A DNA stretch of 64,000 bases from Oscillospiraceae bacterium (GTDB taxonomy: Bacteria > Bacillota > Clostridia > Oscillospirales > Oscillospiraceae): NCBI GenBank assembly GCA_015067545.1, contig SVMG01000004.1, forward strand, positions 1 through 64,000, read 5' to 3'. Below are positions 39,999-49,022 of this stretch, piece after piece. Each line of letters starts with the position of its first letter. The stretch's first letter is position 1. The position numbers were made by a program, and so were the translations under genes. The notes beneath the pieces were generated by a model. The model did no database searches, was not told the origin of the DNA, and worked only from the letters and a program-made list of their open reading frames with translations.

Positions 39999-40538
39999 TC
40001 ATTGATTCCAAATCTTTGCAAAGTCAGATGTAGTGAAGTCAGTGAAATGCGCAAGGAGCTGATCATAGGTTGCTTCATCATCCCGAGCTGCCACCAGATA
40101 ACAATCCGGTGCGTTTTGGAACAAAACGATAGCATACTCATTTTCGAGATCCAGCGCTAAAACAAAAACAGTAGCAACATTTTTTTGTTTGTCATAAGCA
40201 TAGCTTTGACTGATTACAAGATGCGGCAAATCATTATTCTTTTGATTTGTGCTCAAGAGGTGGGACTCCGTTGTATCGATTCGATAACGGAAGTCCTCCG
40301 GAAGCATGATGGCAATATCCAGTTCGACAGAGCCGTCCCGCGTCCTTCGGATATCCCCTTGGATCGTAAAGTCCACATTTTTTGTGGAGGCGTCTTCATA
40401 TATAAAAGTGCCATTCATTTCAAGGTCATTCTTGGCGGCATTCTGTGCATCATCTTGTTCTTGAGTGTAAAAAACCTTCCACACGACAAGGCCGAGAATC
40501 AAAACAAAAACGCTGCAAAAAATAATCCATTTTTTCAT
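39999..40538 (-). CDS. Small membrane-anchored protein, unit 3 of a three-gene array
   Basis: The 179-residue protein has an N-terminal TM helix (MKKWIIFCSVFVLILGLVVWKVF) and an extracytoplasmic domain that shares its C-terminal motif (ATYDQLLAHF...KIWN) with unit 1. The central part, VATVFVLALDLENEYAIVLFQNAPDCYLVA, is beta-rich. ATG 40538 follows GGGGGG; the track start is nine residues upstream. It lies 30 nt downstream of the secreted 358-aa protein gene, so the four genes probably form one transcript. Function is unknown; an immunity, sensor or adaptor role is speculation. Confidence 0.75.
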   Translation of the reverse strand: MKKWIIFCSVFVLILGLVVWKVFYTQEQDDAQNAAKNDLEMNGTFIYEDASTKNVDFTIQGDIRRTRDGSVELDIAIMLPEDFRYRIDTTESHLLSTNQKNNDLPHLVISQSYAYDKQKNVATVFVLALDLENEYAIVLFQNAPDCYLVAARDDEATYDQLLAHFTDFTTSDFAKIWNQ

Positions 40539-40568
40539 AGCAACCCCCCACTGCGTTGATTGCACTCA

Positions 40569-41645
40569 TCAATAAAACCAATGTAATTGTGTAAAAAGTG
40601 GCTGGCCACTTCCTGTGAAACTGATTTCGTTTTTAGAATCCTTCAGATAGAAATCAATGTCCCCGGTAAAATCGCGGCTGATATTTCTGGCCAGGTATGC
40701 TTGAACTGCATTTAATTTACGCTGACTAGCATTGTTGTAAAGAACAGAGCATCTTGTGAATACCGCCTCATTACCAACAAAAAACTCTGACCTATTATTT
40801 GATTCGTTATAAAGGTATCCATGGCATAGCGCGCGTGACTCGGCCGATTCTGAAGATTGTGATGATATCCACAAACCGGTATTTGAGTCATATACCTGTA
40901 TATATTTTAGTGTCCAAAGTGTGTTTCCAGAAATTGTTAGTTGATTGGTTTCAAGAACCACATAATTATCATCTGTAAACACATCTGACATAAGCGAAAA
41001 AATTGATGCAATCGGTACATGCTCAGTTAGGGAATCCACCGTATACATAAGAATAGCGTCAAGTATTTCATTCCATGTTTCAGGGAACTGTTCATGGGTA
41101 AGATAATAGTGGAATGAGCGACTTAAAGATGACTGGTCGGCCGCTGTTACCGTCACATATCTCATTTTATATGTTGTACCACCATATGTGTACTCAAAAT
41201 ATGTAGGACCGCCATCCAGAGCCTGATCAACAACAACATCCAGGCTGGGGCCGCGGGCGTTATTACCCGCGCTGTTCTCTTCACCGCTTATGGTAATAAT
41301 ATAGGAAGCATCCGAGTCAAGGCCCATTTCAGAGAAATCTGTCTGAAGCTGTTTTTCCAGTGTTTTATAATTATCGGACGTCACATTATATGCCTCATAG
41401 CCGGCGGCGTTCAAGGTGGCTACAGTTTCCTGCTCCAAGGTTTTTCCGGAACCTCCGGCACTCCGGGAATTGGCGGAAGCACGCCCCGTCTGCTGGACAA
41501 CTTCTGCTTCAAAGGCCTTTTGGTGATATTCGCTCAGAATCTCCTCCACCGTGGGCCGTGGGACGTTATCGTCAGCGGCTACGGCAGGTGTAAAGGGAAC
41601 GAGCATAGCAAGTGCGAGGAATAGCGCGATCATTCGTTTTTTCAT
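40569..41645 (-). CDS. Secreted protein of unknown function heading the small-protein array
   Basis: The 358-residue protein has a clear Sec signal peptide (MKKRMIALFLALAMLVPFTPAVAA). The mature region begins VEEILSEYHQKAFEAE, followed by SGKTLEQETVATLNAAGYEAYNVT, a helical then beta-rich body, and a C-terminal region FTGDIDFYLKD...SFTGSGQP. I see no catalytic motif, LPXTG or choline/SLH anchoring repeats. It has a good promoter (TTGACG, 17 nt, TAAAAT) and appears AT-richer than neighbouring core genes, which suggests acquisition. Products of units 1-3 downstream are membrane-anchored on the same side of the membrane, so direct interaction is possible. Confidence 0.75.
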   Translation of the reverse strand: MKKRMIALFLALAMLVPFTPAVAADDNVPRPTVEEILSEYHQKAFEAEVVQQTGRASANSRSAGGSGKTLEQETVATLNAAGYEAYNVTSDNYKTLEKQLQTDFSEMGLDSDASYIITISGEENSAGNNARGPSLDVVVDQALDGGPTYFEYTYGGTTYKMRYVTVTAADQSSLSRSFHYYLTHEQFPETWNEILDAILMYTVDSLTEHVPIASIFSLMSDVFTDDNYVVLETNQLTISGNTLWTLKYIQVYDSNTGLWISSQSSESAESRALCHGYLYNESNNRSEFFVGNEAVFTRCSVLYNNASQRKLNAVQAYLARNISRDFTGDIDFYLKDSKNEISFTGSGQPLFTQLHWFY

Positions 41646-41723
41646 TTTTTAGATTCCTTTCTTTTGTTAGTCTCGACACAGAACTCAGCCAAAAGCAAGG
41701 AATATACAATTATTTCCAAGCTT

Positions 41724-41752
41724 ATTTTAACACACTGGAATTCCTGCGTCAA
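41724..41752 (-). promoter_or_regulatory. SigA-type promoter of the secreted-protein locus
   Basis: TTGACG, a 17-nt spacer and TAAAAT lie on the minus strand, about 80 nt upstream of the signal-peptide start. Confidence 0.8.
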
Positions 41753-41853
41753 CAAAAATAACGAAAATACAGGCGCGCATTAGACACGAAACAAAGAATT
41801 TTCCATAAAAATTTATTTTCCGAGAGGTATTGCGAAAAAGGTGTCACTTCCCC

Positions 41854-41882
41854 TTGAAAATCCGGCGAAAAAATGCTATTAT
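41854..41882 (+). promoter_or_regulatory. SigA-type promoter of the miaB-mutS cluster
   Basis: TTGAAA, a 17-nt spacer and TATTAT lie 36 nt before the miaB ATG, so the upstream start in the track (41873) cannot be used from this promoter. Confidence 0.78.
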
Positions 41883-41917
41883 TTTATGTTGAGAAAGCAT
41901 TACCCGGAGGATACCCA

Positions 41918-43330
41918 ATGAACACCAAAACCACCGTTATTTCCGATGCACAGCTGCAGGAGCAGTTTGCCTTTTGCGATAAAATAAATGCCTACTGGCT
42001 GGCCGAAAACCGCACACCCACTGCCTATGTGGAGACCTACGGCTGTCAGCAGAACGAGGCAGATTCTGAGAAAATCCGTGGATATCTGACCCAAAGCGGC
42101 TACGCCATTGTGCAGGAGGCCGAGGGTGCGGATGTGGTGGTGATGAACACCTGCGCCATCCGGGAGCACGCTGAGCAAAGAGTGTTTGGCAATCTGGGCG
42201 CATTGACCCACGCCAAGCGCCGCCATCCGGCACAGAAGATTTTTCTGTGCGGCTGTATGGCCGGCGAAATGAAAGTATCTGACCGCATCCGCAAGAGCTA
42301 TCCTCATGTGGACGGCTGTTTTTCCACCCATCATCTGTGGCAGTTCCCGGAAATTCTATGGAATGTGCTGAGCAAAAAGAAGCGGCAGTTCTACATTGAA
42401 GACGAGCCCGGCTCCATCGCCGAGGGCATCCCCCAGGTGCGGGACAACACCCTGAAAGCCTGGGTATCCATCATGTACGGGTGCAACAACTTCTGCACCT
42501 ACTGCATCGTGCCCTATGTCCGGGGACGGGAGCGCAGCCGCAATAAAGAGGATATTTTGGCAGAATGCCGCTGCCTGATCGAAAACGGCTGTAAGGAAAT
42601 CACCCTGCTGGGTCAGAATGTCAACTCCTACGGAAAAGACCTGCCTGACGGTGTGGATTTTTCCGATCTGCTCTCTGAAATCGCCGCCATCGACGGAGAT
42701 TTTCTCATCCGCTTTATGACCAGCCATCCCAGAGATGCGGGCAAAAAGCTGTTTGATACCATGGCCTCTTCCCCGAAGATCGCAAAGCAGCTGCATCTTC
42801 CCTTCCAGTCCGGCTCTTCCCGGGTCTTGAAAGCCATGAACCGGCATTATGACCGGGAAAAATATCTGGAACTGGTGCGCTACGCCAAGTCCGTCATGCC
42901 CGATCTGGTATTGACCAGCGATGTCATCGTTGGCTTCCCCGGGGAAACGGAAGAAGAATTTGAAGAGACCATCTCCCTCATCCAGCAGGTGCGTTACGAT
43001 TCTCTGTTCACCTTCATCTTCTCCCCCCGTACAGGCACACCTGCCGCATCCATGGATGATCCCACCCCCAAGGAAGAAAAGAACCGCCGTTTTGACCGGC
43101 TGTGCGCGGTGCAAAACAGCATTTCCGAGGAAATTCACGAAAGTTATGTGGGCAAAACCATGCGCTGTCTGGTAGACGGCATGGACAAGGGATTTTTGAC
43201 TGCCCGCACTGAGGGCGGCCGGCTGGTGCGCTTTACCGCTGAAGCCAAATACATCGGCACCTATCAATTCATCACCATCACCGGCGCTACCACCTGGAGC
43301 TTGACCGGCGAACTGAGTAAGGAGGCATAA
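41918..43330 (+). CDS. miaB: tRNA-2-methylthio-N6-dimethylallyladenosine synthase MiaB
   Basis: This radical-SAM methylthiotransferase adds the 2-methylthio group to i6A37 of tRNAs reading UNN codons, acting after MiaA (encoded at 49023). The 470-residue protein has the N-terminal UPF0004 domain (VETYGCQQNEADSEKI, NTCAIREHAEQRVFG, CGCMAG), the radical-SAM CxxxCxxC in CNNFCTYCIVPYVRG and a C-terminal TRAM domain. ATG 41918 has CGGAGG upstream. It is separated from mutS by a single nucleotide. Confidence 0.95.
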   Translation: MNTKTTVISDAQLQEQFAFCDKINAYWLAENRTPTAYVETYGCQQNEADSEKIRGYLTQSGYAIVQEAEGADVVVMNTCAIREHAEQRVFGNLGALTHAKRRHPAQKIFLCGCMAGEMKVSDRIRKSYPHVDGCFSTHHLWQFPEILWNVLSKKKRQFYIEDEPGSIAEGIPQVRDNTLKAWVSIMYGCNNFCTYCIVPYVRGRERSRNKEDILAECRCLIENGCKEITLLGQNVNSYGKDLPDGVDFSDLLSEIAAIDGDFLIRFMTSHPRDAGKKLFDTMASSPKIAKQLHLPFQSGSSRVLKAMNRHYDREKYLELVRYAKSVMPDLVLTSDVIVGFPGETEEEFEETISLIQQVRYDSLFTFIFSPRTGTPAASMDDPTPKEEKNRRFDRLCAVQNSISEEIHESYVGKTMRCLVDGMDKGFLTARTEGGRLVRFTAEAKYIGTYQFITITGATTWSLTGELSKEA

Positions 43331-43331
43331 T

Positions 43332-45941
43332 ATGGCCACCGCAAATACAGAACTGACCCCCATGAAGCGTCAGTACAACGAAATCAAAGAACGCAATCAG
43401 GACTGCATCCTGTTTTTCCGCCTGGGTGACTTTTATGAAATGTTCGACGAGGATGCCAAGGTTGCATCCCGGGAGCTGGATCTGACCCTTACCAGCCGTG
43501 ACCGAAATAAACCCAAGGAAGAACAGACCCCTATGTGCGGAGTTCCGTACCACAGCGTGGATGCTTACATCGCCCGTCTTGTGGCCAAGGGCTACAAGGT
43601 GGCCATCTGCGAGCAGATGCAGGACCCTGCTACCACCAAGGGACTTGTGGAACGGGACATCACCCGCATCGTCACCCCCGGCACAGTTACAGAAAGCTGC
43701 ATGTTGGAAGAAAGCCGCAATAACTATTTTGCCTGCATGTATGCTGACGGCAACAAATTCGGTATGGCCTTCTGCGACATTTCCACCGGTGCGTTTTACG
43801 CTACCACCTGTGCCGATGCCCCCTCTGCTGCTTCCGAGCTGGGCCGCTTCTCCCCTGCGGAGATCCTGCGCTGGGGCGAAGGCGCATACGACGCCGCCAT
43901 TGATGATGCTCTGTTTCATCGCTTAAGCTGCTGTGTCAACGAGGGCAAACCGGAACAGTTTGATGCAGAAAAAGCAGAAGCTCTCCTGGTTGCACATTTC
44001 GGTGCATCCCTGGCCGAGCTGGGTCTGGGCGGTTTCTCTGCTGCCACCGTTGCCGCAGGCACATTGCTGCAAACGCTGATCACTCTGCAAAAGAACGCCC
44101 TGGCGCACATTCGCCAGCTGCAATACTACACCTCCGGCCGGTTTATGGAGCTGGATCTGGATGCCCGTCGGAATCTGGAGCTGACGGAGACCATGCGCAG
44201 CAAGGAAAAGAAGGGCTCACTTCTGTGGGTGTTGGACAAGACCCGCACCGCAATGGGCGGAAGACTCTTGCGCTCCTGGCTGGAAAAGCCCCTGCTTGAT
44301 CCCGTGGAAATTCAGCGCCGTCAGGCAGCTGTGGAAGAGCTGGTGGAGTCCACCATCTGCCGCAGCGAGCTCGGCGAAGCACTGCGCTCTGTGTCCGATC
44401 TGGAGCGCGTCATGACCCGGATCGTCACCGGCAATGTCAACTGCCGTGACCTTTTGGGCCTGGCAGCGGGCTTGCGGGCACTGCCTGCTGTGAAGGCGCA
44501 GCTTGCCAACCTGGAAACTCCCCTGCTCCGAAAGATCAACGAGGCCATTGCGGACATGGAAGACTTTGCCGCACTCATCGAAAACACCATCGTGGACGAG
44601 CCTCCCCTGACCATCCGCGAGGGCGGCATCATCCGCAAGGGAGCTAACGAAGAAGCTGACCGGCTGCGCTCCATCATGGAAGGCGGCACAGGTATCATCT
44701 CCTCCATTGAAGCATCCGAACGGGAAAAGACCGGCATCCGCACCCTGAAGGTGGGCTACAACCGGGTCTTCGGCTACTATATCGAGGTCTCCAAATCCTT
44801 TATGGAGCAAGTGCCTGACACATACATCCGCAAGCAGACGCTGGCCAACTGCGAGCGCTACATTACCCAAGAGCTGAAGGAGCTGGAAGATCAGATCCTC
44901 ACTGCCAAGGAGCGTTTGACTGCTCTGGAATATCAGATCTTCACCGAGCTGCGGGAAACCCTTTCCAAGCAGGCCGCCCGGGTACAGATCACCGCCGCGG
45001 CAGTTGCAGAAGCCGACGCGCTGTGCTCTCTGGCAACCGTTGCCGTACAGCGGGGCTACTGCCGCCCGGAAATCAGTCTGGGTAACGAAATTTCCATCAC
45101 CGACGGCCGCCACCCTGTGGTGGAGGTGGTGCTGAAGGATTCCCTGTTTGTGCCCAACGACACTGACCTTGGTCGTGCAGACCATCAGGTAAGCATCATT
45201 ACAGGCCCCAATATGGCAGGTAAATCCACGTACATGCGTCAGGTGGCGTTGATCACCCTCATGGCGCAGATCGGCTCATTCGTTCCCGCCCGTGCCGCCA
45301 CCATCGGCATCGTGGACCGGGTATTTACACGAATCGGCGCCAGCGACGACCTGGCCTCCGGCCAGTCCACCTTCATGGTGGAAATGGCGGAAGTTGCATC
45401 CATTTTGAAATACGCCACCTCCAAGAGCCTGCTGATTCTCGACGAGATTGGCAGAGGTACTTCTACTTACGACGGCATGGCCATCGCCCGTGCGGTGCTG
45501 GAATATGCCGCTGATACCAAGAAGCTGGGCGCAAAGACCCTGTTTGCCACCCACTATCACGAGCTGTCCACCATGGAGGACAAGCTCCCCAATGTGAAGA
45601 ATTTCAACATCGCCGTGAAAAAGCGCGGGGACAAGATGATCTTCCTGCGCAAGATCGTCCCCGGTGCTACCGATGACAGCTACGGCGTAGAGGTGGCCAA
45701 GCTGGCAGGCCTGCCCAATGCCGTCATCAACCGCGCTCGGGAAATTCTCGAGGAGCTGGAAAGTGAAGCCGGTGTGGTGCATGTCCATCCTGCCATGAGC
45801 GAACAGGACGATCAGATCAGCATGATCGATCTGACCCAGCAGCAGGTCTGCAATGCTTTGCAGTCCATTTCTGTGGAAACGCTGACCCCCATTGAAGCCA
45901 TGAATGAGCTGTACAAGCTGAAGAAGATGTTAAACGGATGA
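43332..45941 (+). CDS. mutS: DNA mismatch repair protein MutS
   Basis: MutS recognises mismatches and recruits MutL. It has 869 residues. The N-terminal mismatch-binding domain contains FFRLGDFYEMF (the Phe-x-Glu mismatch reader) followed by the connector, lever and clamp domains. The ATPase has the P-loop GPNMAGKSTYMRQ, Walker B SLLILDEIGRGTSTYDG and the TLFATHYHEL segment. It overlaps the CPBP protease start by 4 nt and shares a cluster with mutL. Confidence 0.97.
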   Translation: MATANTELTPMKRQYNEIKERNQDCILFFRLGDFYEMFDEDAKVASRELDLTLTSRDRNKPKEEQTPMCGVPYHSVDAYIARLVAKGYKVAICEQMQDPATTKGLVERDITRIVTPGTVTESCMLEESRNNYFACMYADGNKFGMAFCDISTGAFYATTCADAPSAASELGRFSPAEILRWGEGAYDAAIDDALFHRLSCCVNEGKPEQFDAEKAEALLVAHFGASLAELGLGGFSAATVAAGTLLQTLITLQKNALAHIRQLQYYTSGRFMELDLDARRNLELTETMRSKEKKGSLLWVLDKTRTAMGGRLLRSWLEKPLLDPVEIQRRQAAVEELVESTICRSELGEALRSVSDLERVMTRIVTGNVNCRDLLGLAAGLRALPAVKAQLANLETPLLRKINEAIADMEDFAALIENTIVDEPPLTIREGGIIRKGANEEADRLRSIMEGGTGIISSIEASEREKTGIRTLKVGYNRVFGYYIEVSKSFMEQVPDTYIRKQTLANCERYITQELKELEDQILTAKERLTALEYQIFTELRETLSKQAARVQITAAAVAEADALCSLATVAVQRGYCRPEISLGNEISITDGRHPVVEVVLKDSLFVPNDTDLGRADHQVSIITGPNMAGKSTYMRQVALITLMAQIGSFVPARAATIGIVDRVFTRIGASDDLASGQSTFMVEMAEVASILKYATSKSLLILDEIGRGTSTYDGMAIARAVLEYAADTKKLGAKTLFATHYHELSTMEDKLPNVKNFNIAVKKRGDKMIFLRKIVPGATDDSYGVEVAKLAGLPNAVINRAREILEELESEAGVVHVHPAMSEQDDQISMIDLTQQQVCNALQSISVETLTPIEAMNELYKLKKMLNG

Positions 45942-46636
45942 AAAATTCTGATTTCCTTTCCCATTCTCTGACCCGGCAGGAAAAGCGATACGGTGCTTGC
46001 TGGCTGGCCTTTGAAACGCTGCTTTTCAGCAGCCTTTTGCAGATACTAAACAGCCTTCTGCCCACGCCCCTGCCCCAGGTGGAAGTGAATTTCATTTTCT
46101 TTTCCGTAAACTTCACGGTGGTGGCCATTCTCTTCCGCCGCTACCTTTGGTCGCAAGTCGAGCTGGTTGCGGATCTCATGGGTAAAATTGTCTCCACCGC
46201 GATCACGGTCTTTATAGCCTATTGGGTCGCCAATTTTCTGCTGATGCAGATGCTGTTTGCCCTGGATCCGGAGCATTTCAGTATCAATGATGTGACCATT
46301 CAAACACTGGTAAAGGAAGATTTCTTCCTCATGTTCCTGGGCTCGGTGATTCTGGTGCCCATCACGGAAGAGTGTTTGTTCCGGGGACTTTTGTTCCGGG
46401 GGCTTTATGACCGTAATCCCATCCTTGCATGGGTCGTCTCCATCGCCCTGTTTTCCGCGGTTCACATTATCAACTATATTGGCGCATACCCCTTTGGCAC
46501 AATCTTGCTGTGCTTTGTGCAGTATATTCCGGCAGGTGTGTGCCTTGCAGGAGCATACAGGCTGTCCGGCTCGCTCCTTTCTCCCATTCTCATTCATGCC
46601 CTTGTAAATTTCGTGGGCATGCTGGCTCTGAGGTGA
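45938..46636 (+). CDS. CPBP family intramembrane glutamic protease
   Basis: The 232-residue integral membrane protein has about six hydrophobic segments. The Abi/CAAX-type motifs are visible: EECLFRGLLFRG (EExxxR), FSAVHII (FxxxH) and HALVNFVG (HxxxN). Family members cleave within the membrane; substrates in bacteria are mostly unknown, and some protect against self-produced peptides. Its position between mutS and mutL, with a 4-nt overlap and a 5-nt gap, indicates co-transcription but no obvious functional link to mismatch repair. Confidence 0.88.
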   Translation: MKNSDFLSHSLTRQEKRYGACWLAFETLLFSSLLQILNSLLPTPLPQVEVNFIFFSVNFTVVAILFRRYLWSQVELVADLMGKIVSTAITVFIAYWVANFLLMQMLFALDPEHFSINDVTIQTLVKEDFFLMFLGSVILVPITEECLFRGLLFRGLYDRNPILAWVVSIALFSAVHIINYIGAYPFGTILLCFVQYIPAGVCLAGAYRLSGSLLSPILIHALVNFVGMLALR

Positions 46637-46641
46637 ATTTT

Positions 46642-48534
46642 ATGCCTAAAATCATTCAGCTTTCCCAACATGTTGCCAATTTGATCGCCGCCGGCGAGGT
46701 GGTGGAGCGCCCTGCATCCGTGGTCAAGGAGCTTCTTGAAAACGCGGTGGATGCCGGTGCCTCCAAGGTCACCATCGAGATCAAGGATGGCGGTATGACC
46801 TTCATCCGGGTCACCGACAACGGCTGCGGTATGGCACCGGAAGATGCACGCACGGCCTTTTTGCGCCACGCCACATCGAAATTGCGCACCGCAGAGGACC
46901 TGGCGGCCATCGGAACCATGGGCTTCCGTGGTGAGGCTTTGGCAGCCATCGCTTCCGTCAGCCGCATTGATCTGATGACGAAAACCCCCGGCAGCACCGC
47001 CGGAACAAATTTGTGCCTGGAAGCCGGTCAGATCACGGAGGAATCCGAGGTGGGCTGTCCCGACGGCACGACCATCATCATCCGGGATCTGTTCTTCAAC
47101 ACCCCGGCGCGGATGAAATTTATGAAAGCCGACACAGTCGAGGGCGGTCGTGTCACTGCCGCTGTGCAGCTGCAGGCTCTTGCCCATCCCGAGGTGGCAT
47201 TCACCTATCTTCGCGACGGCAAGCAGATCCTCTCCACCCCCGGTTCCGGCAAGCTGGAGGATGCTGCTTACTGCGTCTATGGCCGTGACTGTGCCAAATT
47301 GGTGAAAGTGGAAAGCCGTTGGGAGAACTACACCCTCACCGGCTTCGTGTCCAAGCCCACGGATGCCCGTCCCAGCAGAGCCATGCAGACCTTTTTCGTC
47401 AATGACCGCCCGGTACGCTCAAAATTGCTGATCTCTGCCTTGGAAGAAGCCTATCGCAATCAGCTGATGGTGGGCAAATTCCCTGCCTGCGTGCTGCATC
47501 TGCGGCTGCCTGCCAACGCGGTGGATGTGAATGTCCATCCTGCCAAGACGGAAGTAAAATTCCTGCAGGAAAAGGCCGTTTTTGACTGCGTGCACTATGG
47601 CGTGCTGGGTGCGCTGAACAAGCAGATCGACCGTCCCCAGGTACAGTTTAAGCCTAACACCACCACCTACACAGCCCCTCCTGCCGCACCAACCGCGGCC
47701 AAGCCCGCTCCTAAGCAGGAGAATTTCTTCCGTTCTATGTCCGCGGAGGAATTCAAGAACTATTCTGCTGTCATCCAATCCGCACCTCAACCGAAAAAGG
47801 AGGCGGCCGTGGCCACGGTTCTGGCCGTGGAGCGTCAACAGAGCATCCCCGTGCAGGAAAAAATCTTTACCCCTGCCCCCGCGCTTCCCGTGAAAAAGGA
47901 AATCCCCAAGCCGACTCCTGTGGAATCCGCAGAGCCGGAGCAGACCGCTATGGAAATGCCCGCCGAAACCCCTTGGCGGATGGTGGGCGAGCTGTACAAT
48001 TCCTATATCTTGGTGGAGCAGGGCGAGGATGCGTTTCTCATTGACAAGCACGCCGCCCATGAGCGGATTTTGTTTGAAAAGCTGAAAGCAAATCAGGAGA
48101 CCATTTCCTCCCAAATGCTTCTGTCCCCCATCCCGGTGCGGCTCAGCCCCGAGGGCGCGGCAGAACTGCTGAGCAACGCCGCTATGCTGCTGGAATTGGG
48201 CTTCGAGGTGGAAGAATTCGGCGACAATACGGTTCTTCTGCGACAGATCCCCATGGACTTGGACGCATCCAATGCCGCCGACGCGGTGGAAACTCTGGCT
48301 ACAGATTTGCTCCGCGGCCGCAGAGAAAAAGCGGATACCGTCCGGGATGAGATCCTGCATACAGTTGCCTGCAAGGCCGCCATCAAGGCCGGCTGGGTCA
48401 ATGACGAAAAAGAGCTTTTAGCCCTCGTGAAGCAGGTAATGTCCCGTGAGGATCTGAAATACTGCCCCCATGGCCGCCCCATCTGCATCAGCCTGAGCAA
48501 AAAGCAACTGGAAAAACAGTTTAAAAGATCATAA
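46642..48534 (+). CDS. mutL: DNA mismatch repair protein MutL
   Basis: MutL couples MutS recognition to strand incision. The 630-residue protein has the GHKL ATPase motifs ELLENAVDAGA, VTDNGCGM and TMGFRGEALAAI, an Ala/Pro/Lys-rich linker (about 335-440) and the C-terminal dimerisation domain. The endonuclease motif is present as IDKHAAHERILFE (a variant of DQHAxxERxxxE, with Lys for Gln), and CPHGRPICI near the C-terminus is the second metal motif. It is therefore a nicking MutL, as in organisms lacking MutH. The track ORF starts in the wrong place; ATG 46642 follows GAGGTGA. Confidence 0.95.
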   Translation: MPKIIQLSQHVANLIAAGEVVERPASVVKELLENAVDAGASKVTIEIKDGGMTFIRVTDNGCGMAPEDARTAFLRHATSKLRTAEDLAAIGTMGFRGEALAAIASVSRIDLMTKTPGSTAGTNLCLEAGQITEESEVGCPDGTTIIIRDLFFNTPARMKFMKADTVEGGRVTAAVQLQALAHPEVAFTYLRDGKQILSTPGSGKLEDAAYCVYGRDCAKLVKVESRWENYTLTGFVSKPTDARPSRAMQTFFVNDRPVRSKLLISALEEAYRNQLMVGKFPACVLHLRLPANAVDVNVHPAKTEVKFLQEKAVFDCVHYGVLGALNKQIDRPQVQFKPNTTTYTAPPAAPTAAKPAPKQENFFRSMSAEEFKNYSAVIQSAPQPKKEAAVATVLAVERQQSIPVQEKIFTPAPALPVKKEIPKPTPVESAEPEQTAMEMPAETPWRMVGELYNSYILVEQGEDAFLIDKHAAHERILFEKLKANQETISSQMLLSPIPVRLSPEGAAELLSNAAMLLELGFEVEEFGDNTVLLRQIPMDLDASNAADAVETLATDLLRGRREKADTVRDEILHTVACKAAIKAGWVNDEKELLALVKQVMSREDLKYCPHGRPICISLSKKQLEKQFKRS

Positions 48535-48543
48535 GGAGTTTTT

Positions 48544-48999
48544 ATGGCACGTTCAGAACAAGCGATCTTCACAAACCTGTGCATGGTCTATGACGATGCC
48601 GGAAATATCTTGGTGCAAGACCGACTTGACCCCTCCTGGCCGGGCTTGTGCTTTCCCGGCGGCCACGTAGAGCCGGGCGAGTCCTTTGTGGAGTCCGTCA
48701 TCCGGGAGGTTTGGGAAGAAACGGGATTGACCATTAAAAAACCCGTGCTCTGCGGAACAAAGCAGTTCCAGACCAAACACGGAGAACGGTATGTGGTTTT
48801 CTTCTATAAAACAAATCGCTTTTCCGGAGAACTTCGTTCCTCGGATGAGGGCAAAGTGTTTTGGCTGCCTCGGAAAGACTTGGAACAGTACACCCTTGTG
48901 GACGATTTTATGGACATGGTCAAGGTCTTCGAAAGCGACGATCTGTCCGAATTCTATTACTATACCGAAAACGATCAGTGGAAATTGAAGCTTCTGTAA
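48544..48999 (+). CDS. NUDIX hydrolase (MutT-like)
   Basis: The 151-residue protein has a complete Nudix box, GGHVEPGESFVESVIREVWEETGL, near residue 38. Such enzymes hydrolyse nucleoside diphosphates linked to another moiety; the MutT-like form and its place after mutSL make sanitising oxidised nucleotides a plausible role, but substrate cannot be read from sequence. AAGGAG precedes the ATG. It lies 9 nt after mutL and 23 nt before miaA. Confidence 0.9.
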   Translation: MARSEQAIFTNLCMVYDDAGNILVQDRLDPSWPGLCFPGGHVEPGESFVESVIREVWEETGLTIKKPVLCGTKQFQTKHGERYVVFFYKTNRFSGELRSSDEGKVFWLPRKDLEQYTLVDDFMDMVKVFESDDLSEFYYYTENDQWKLKLL

Positions 49000-49022
49000 T
49001 CATGCACCAAGGAGGTAAGGCC

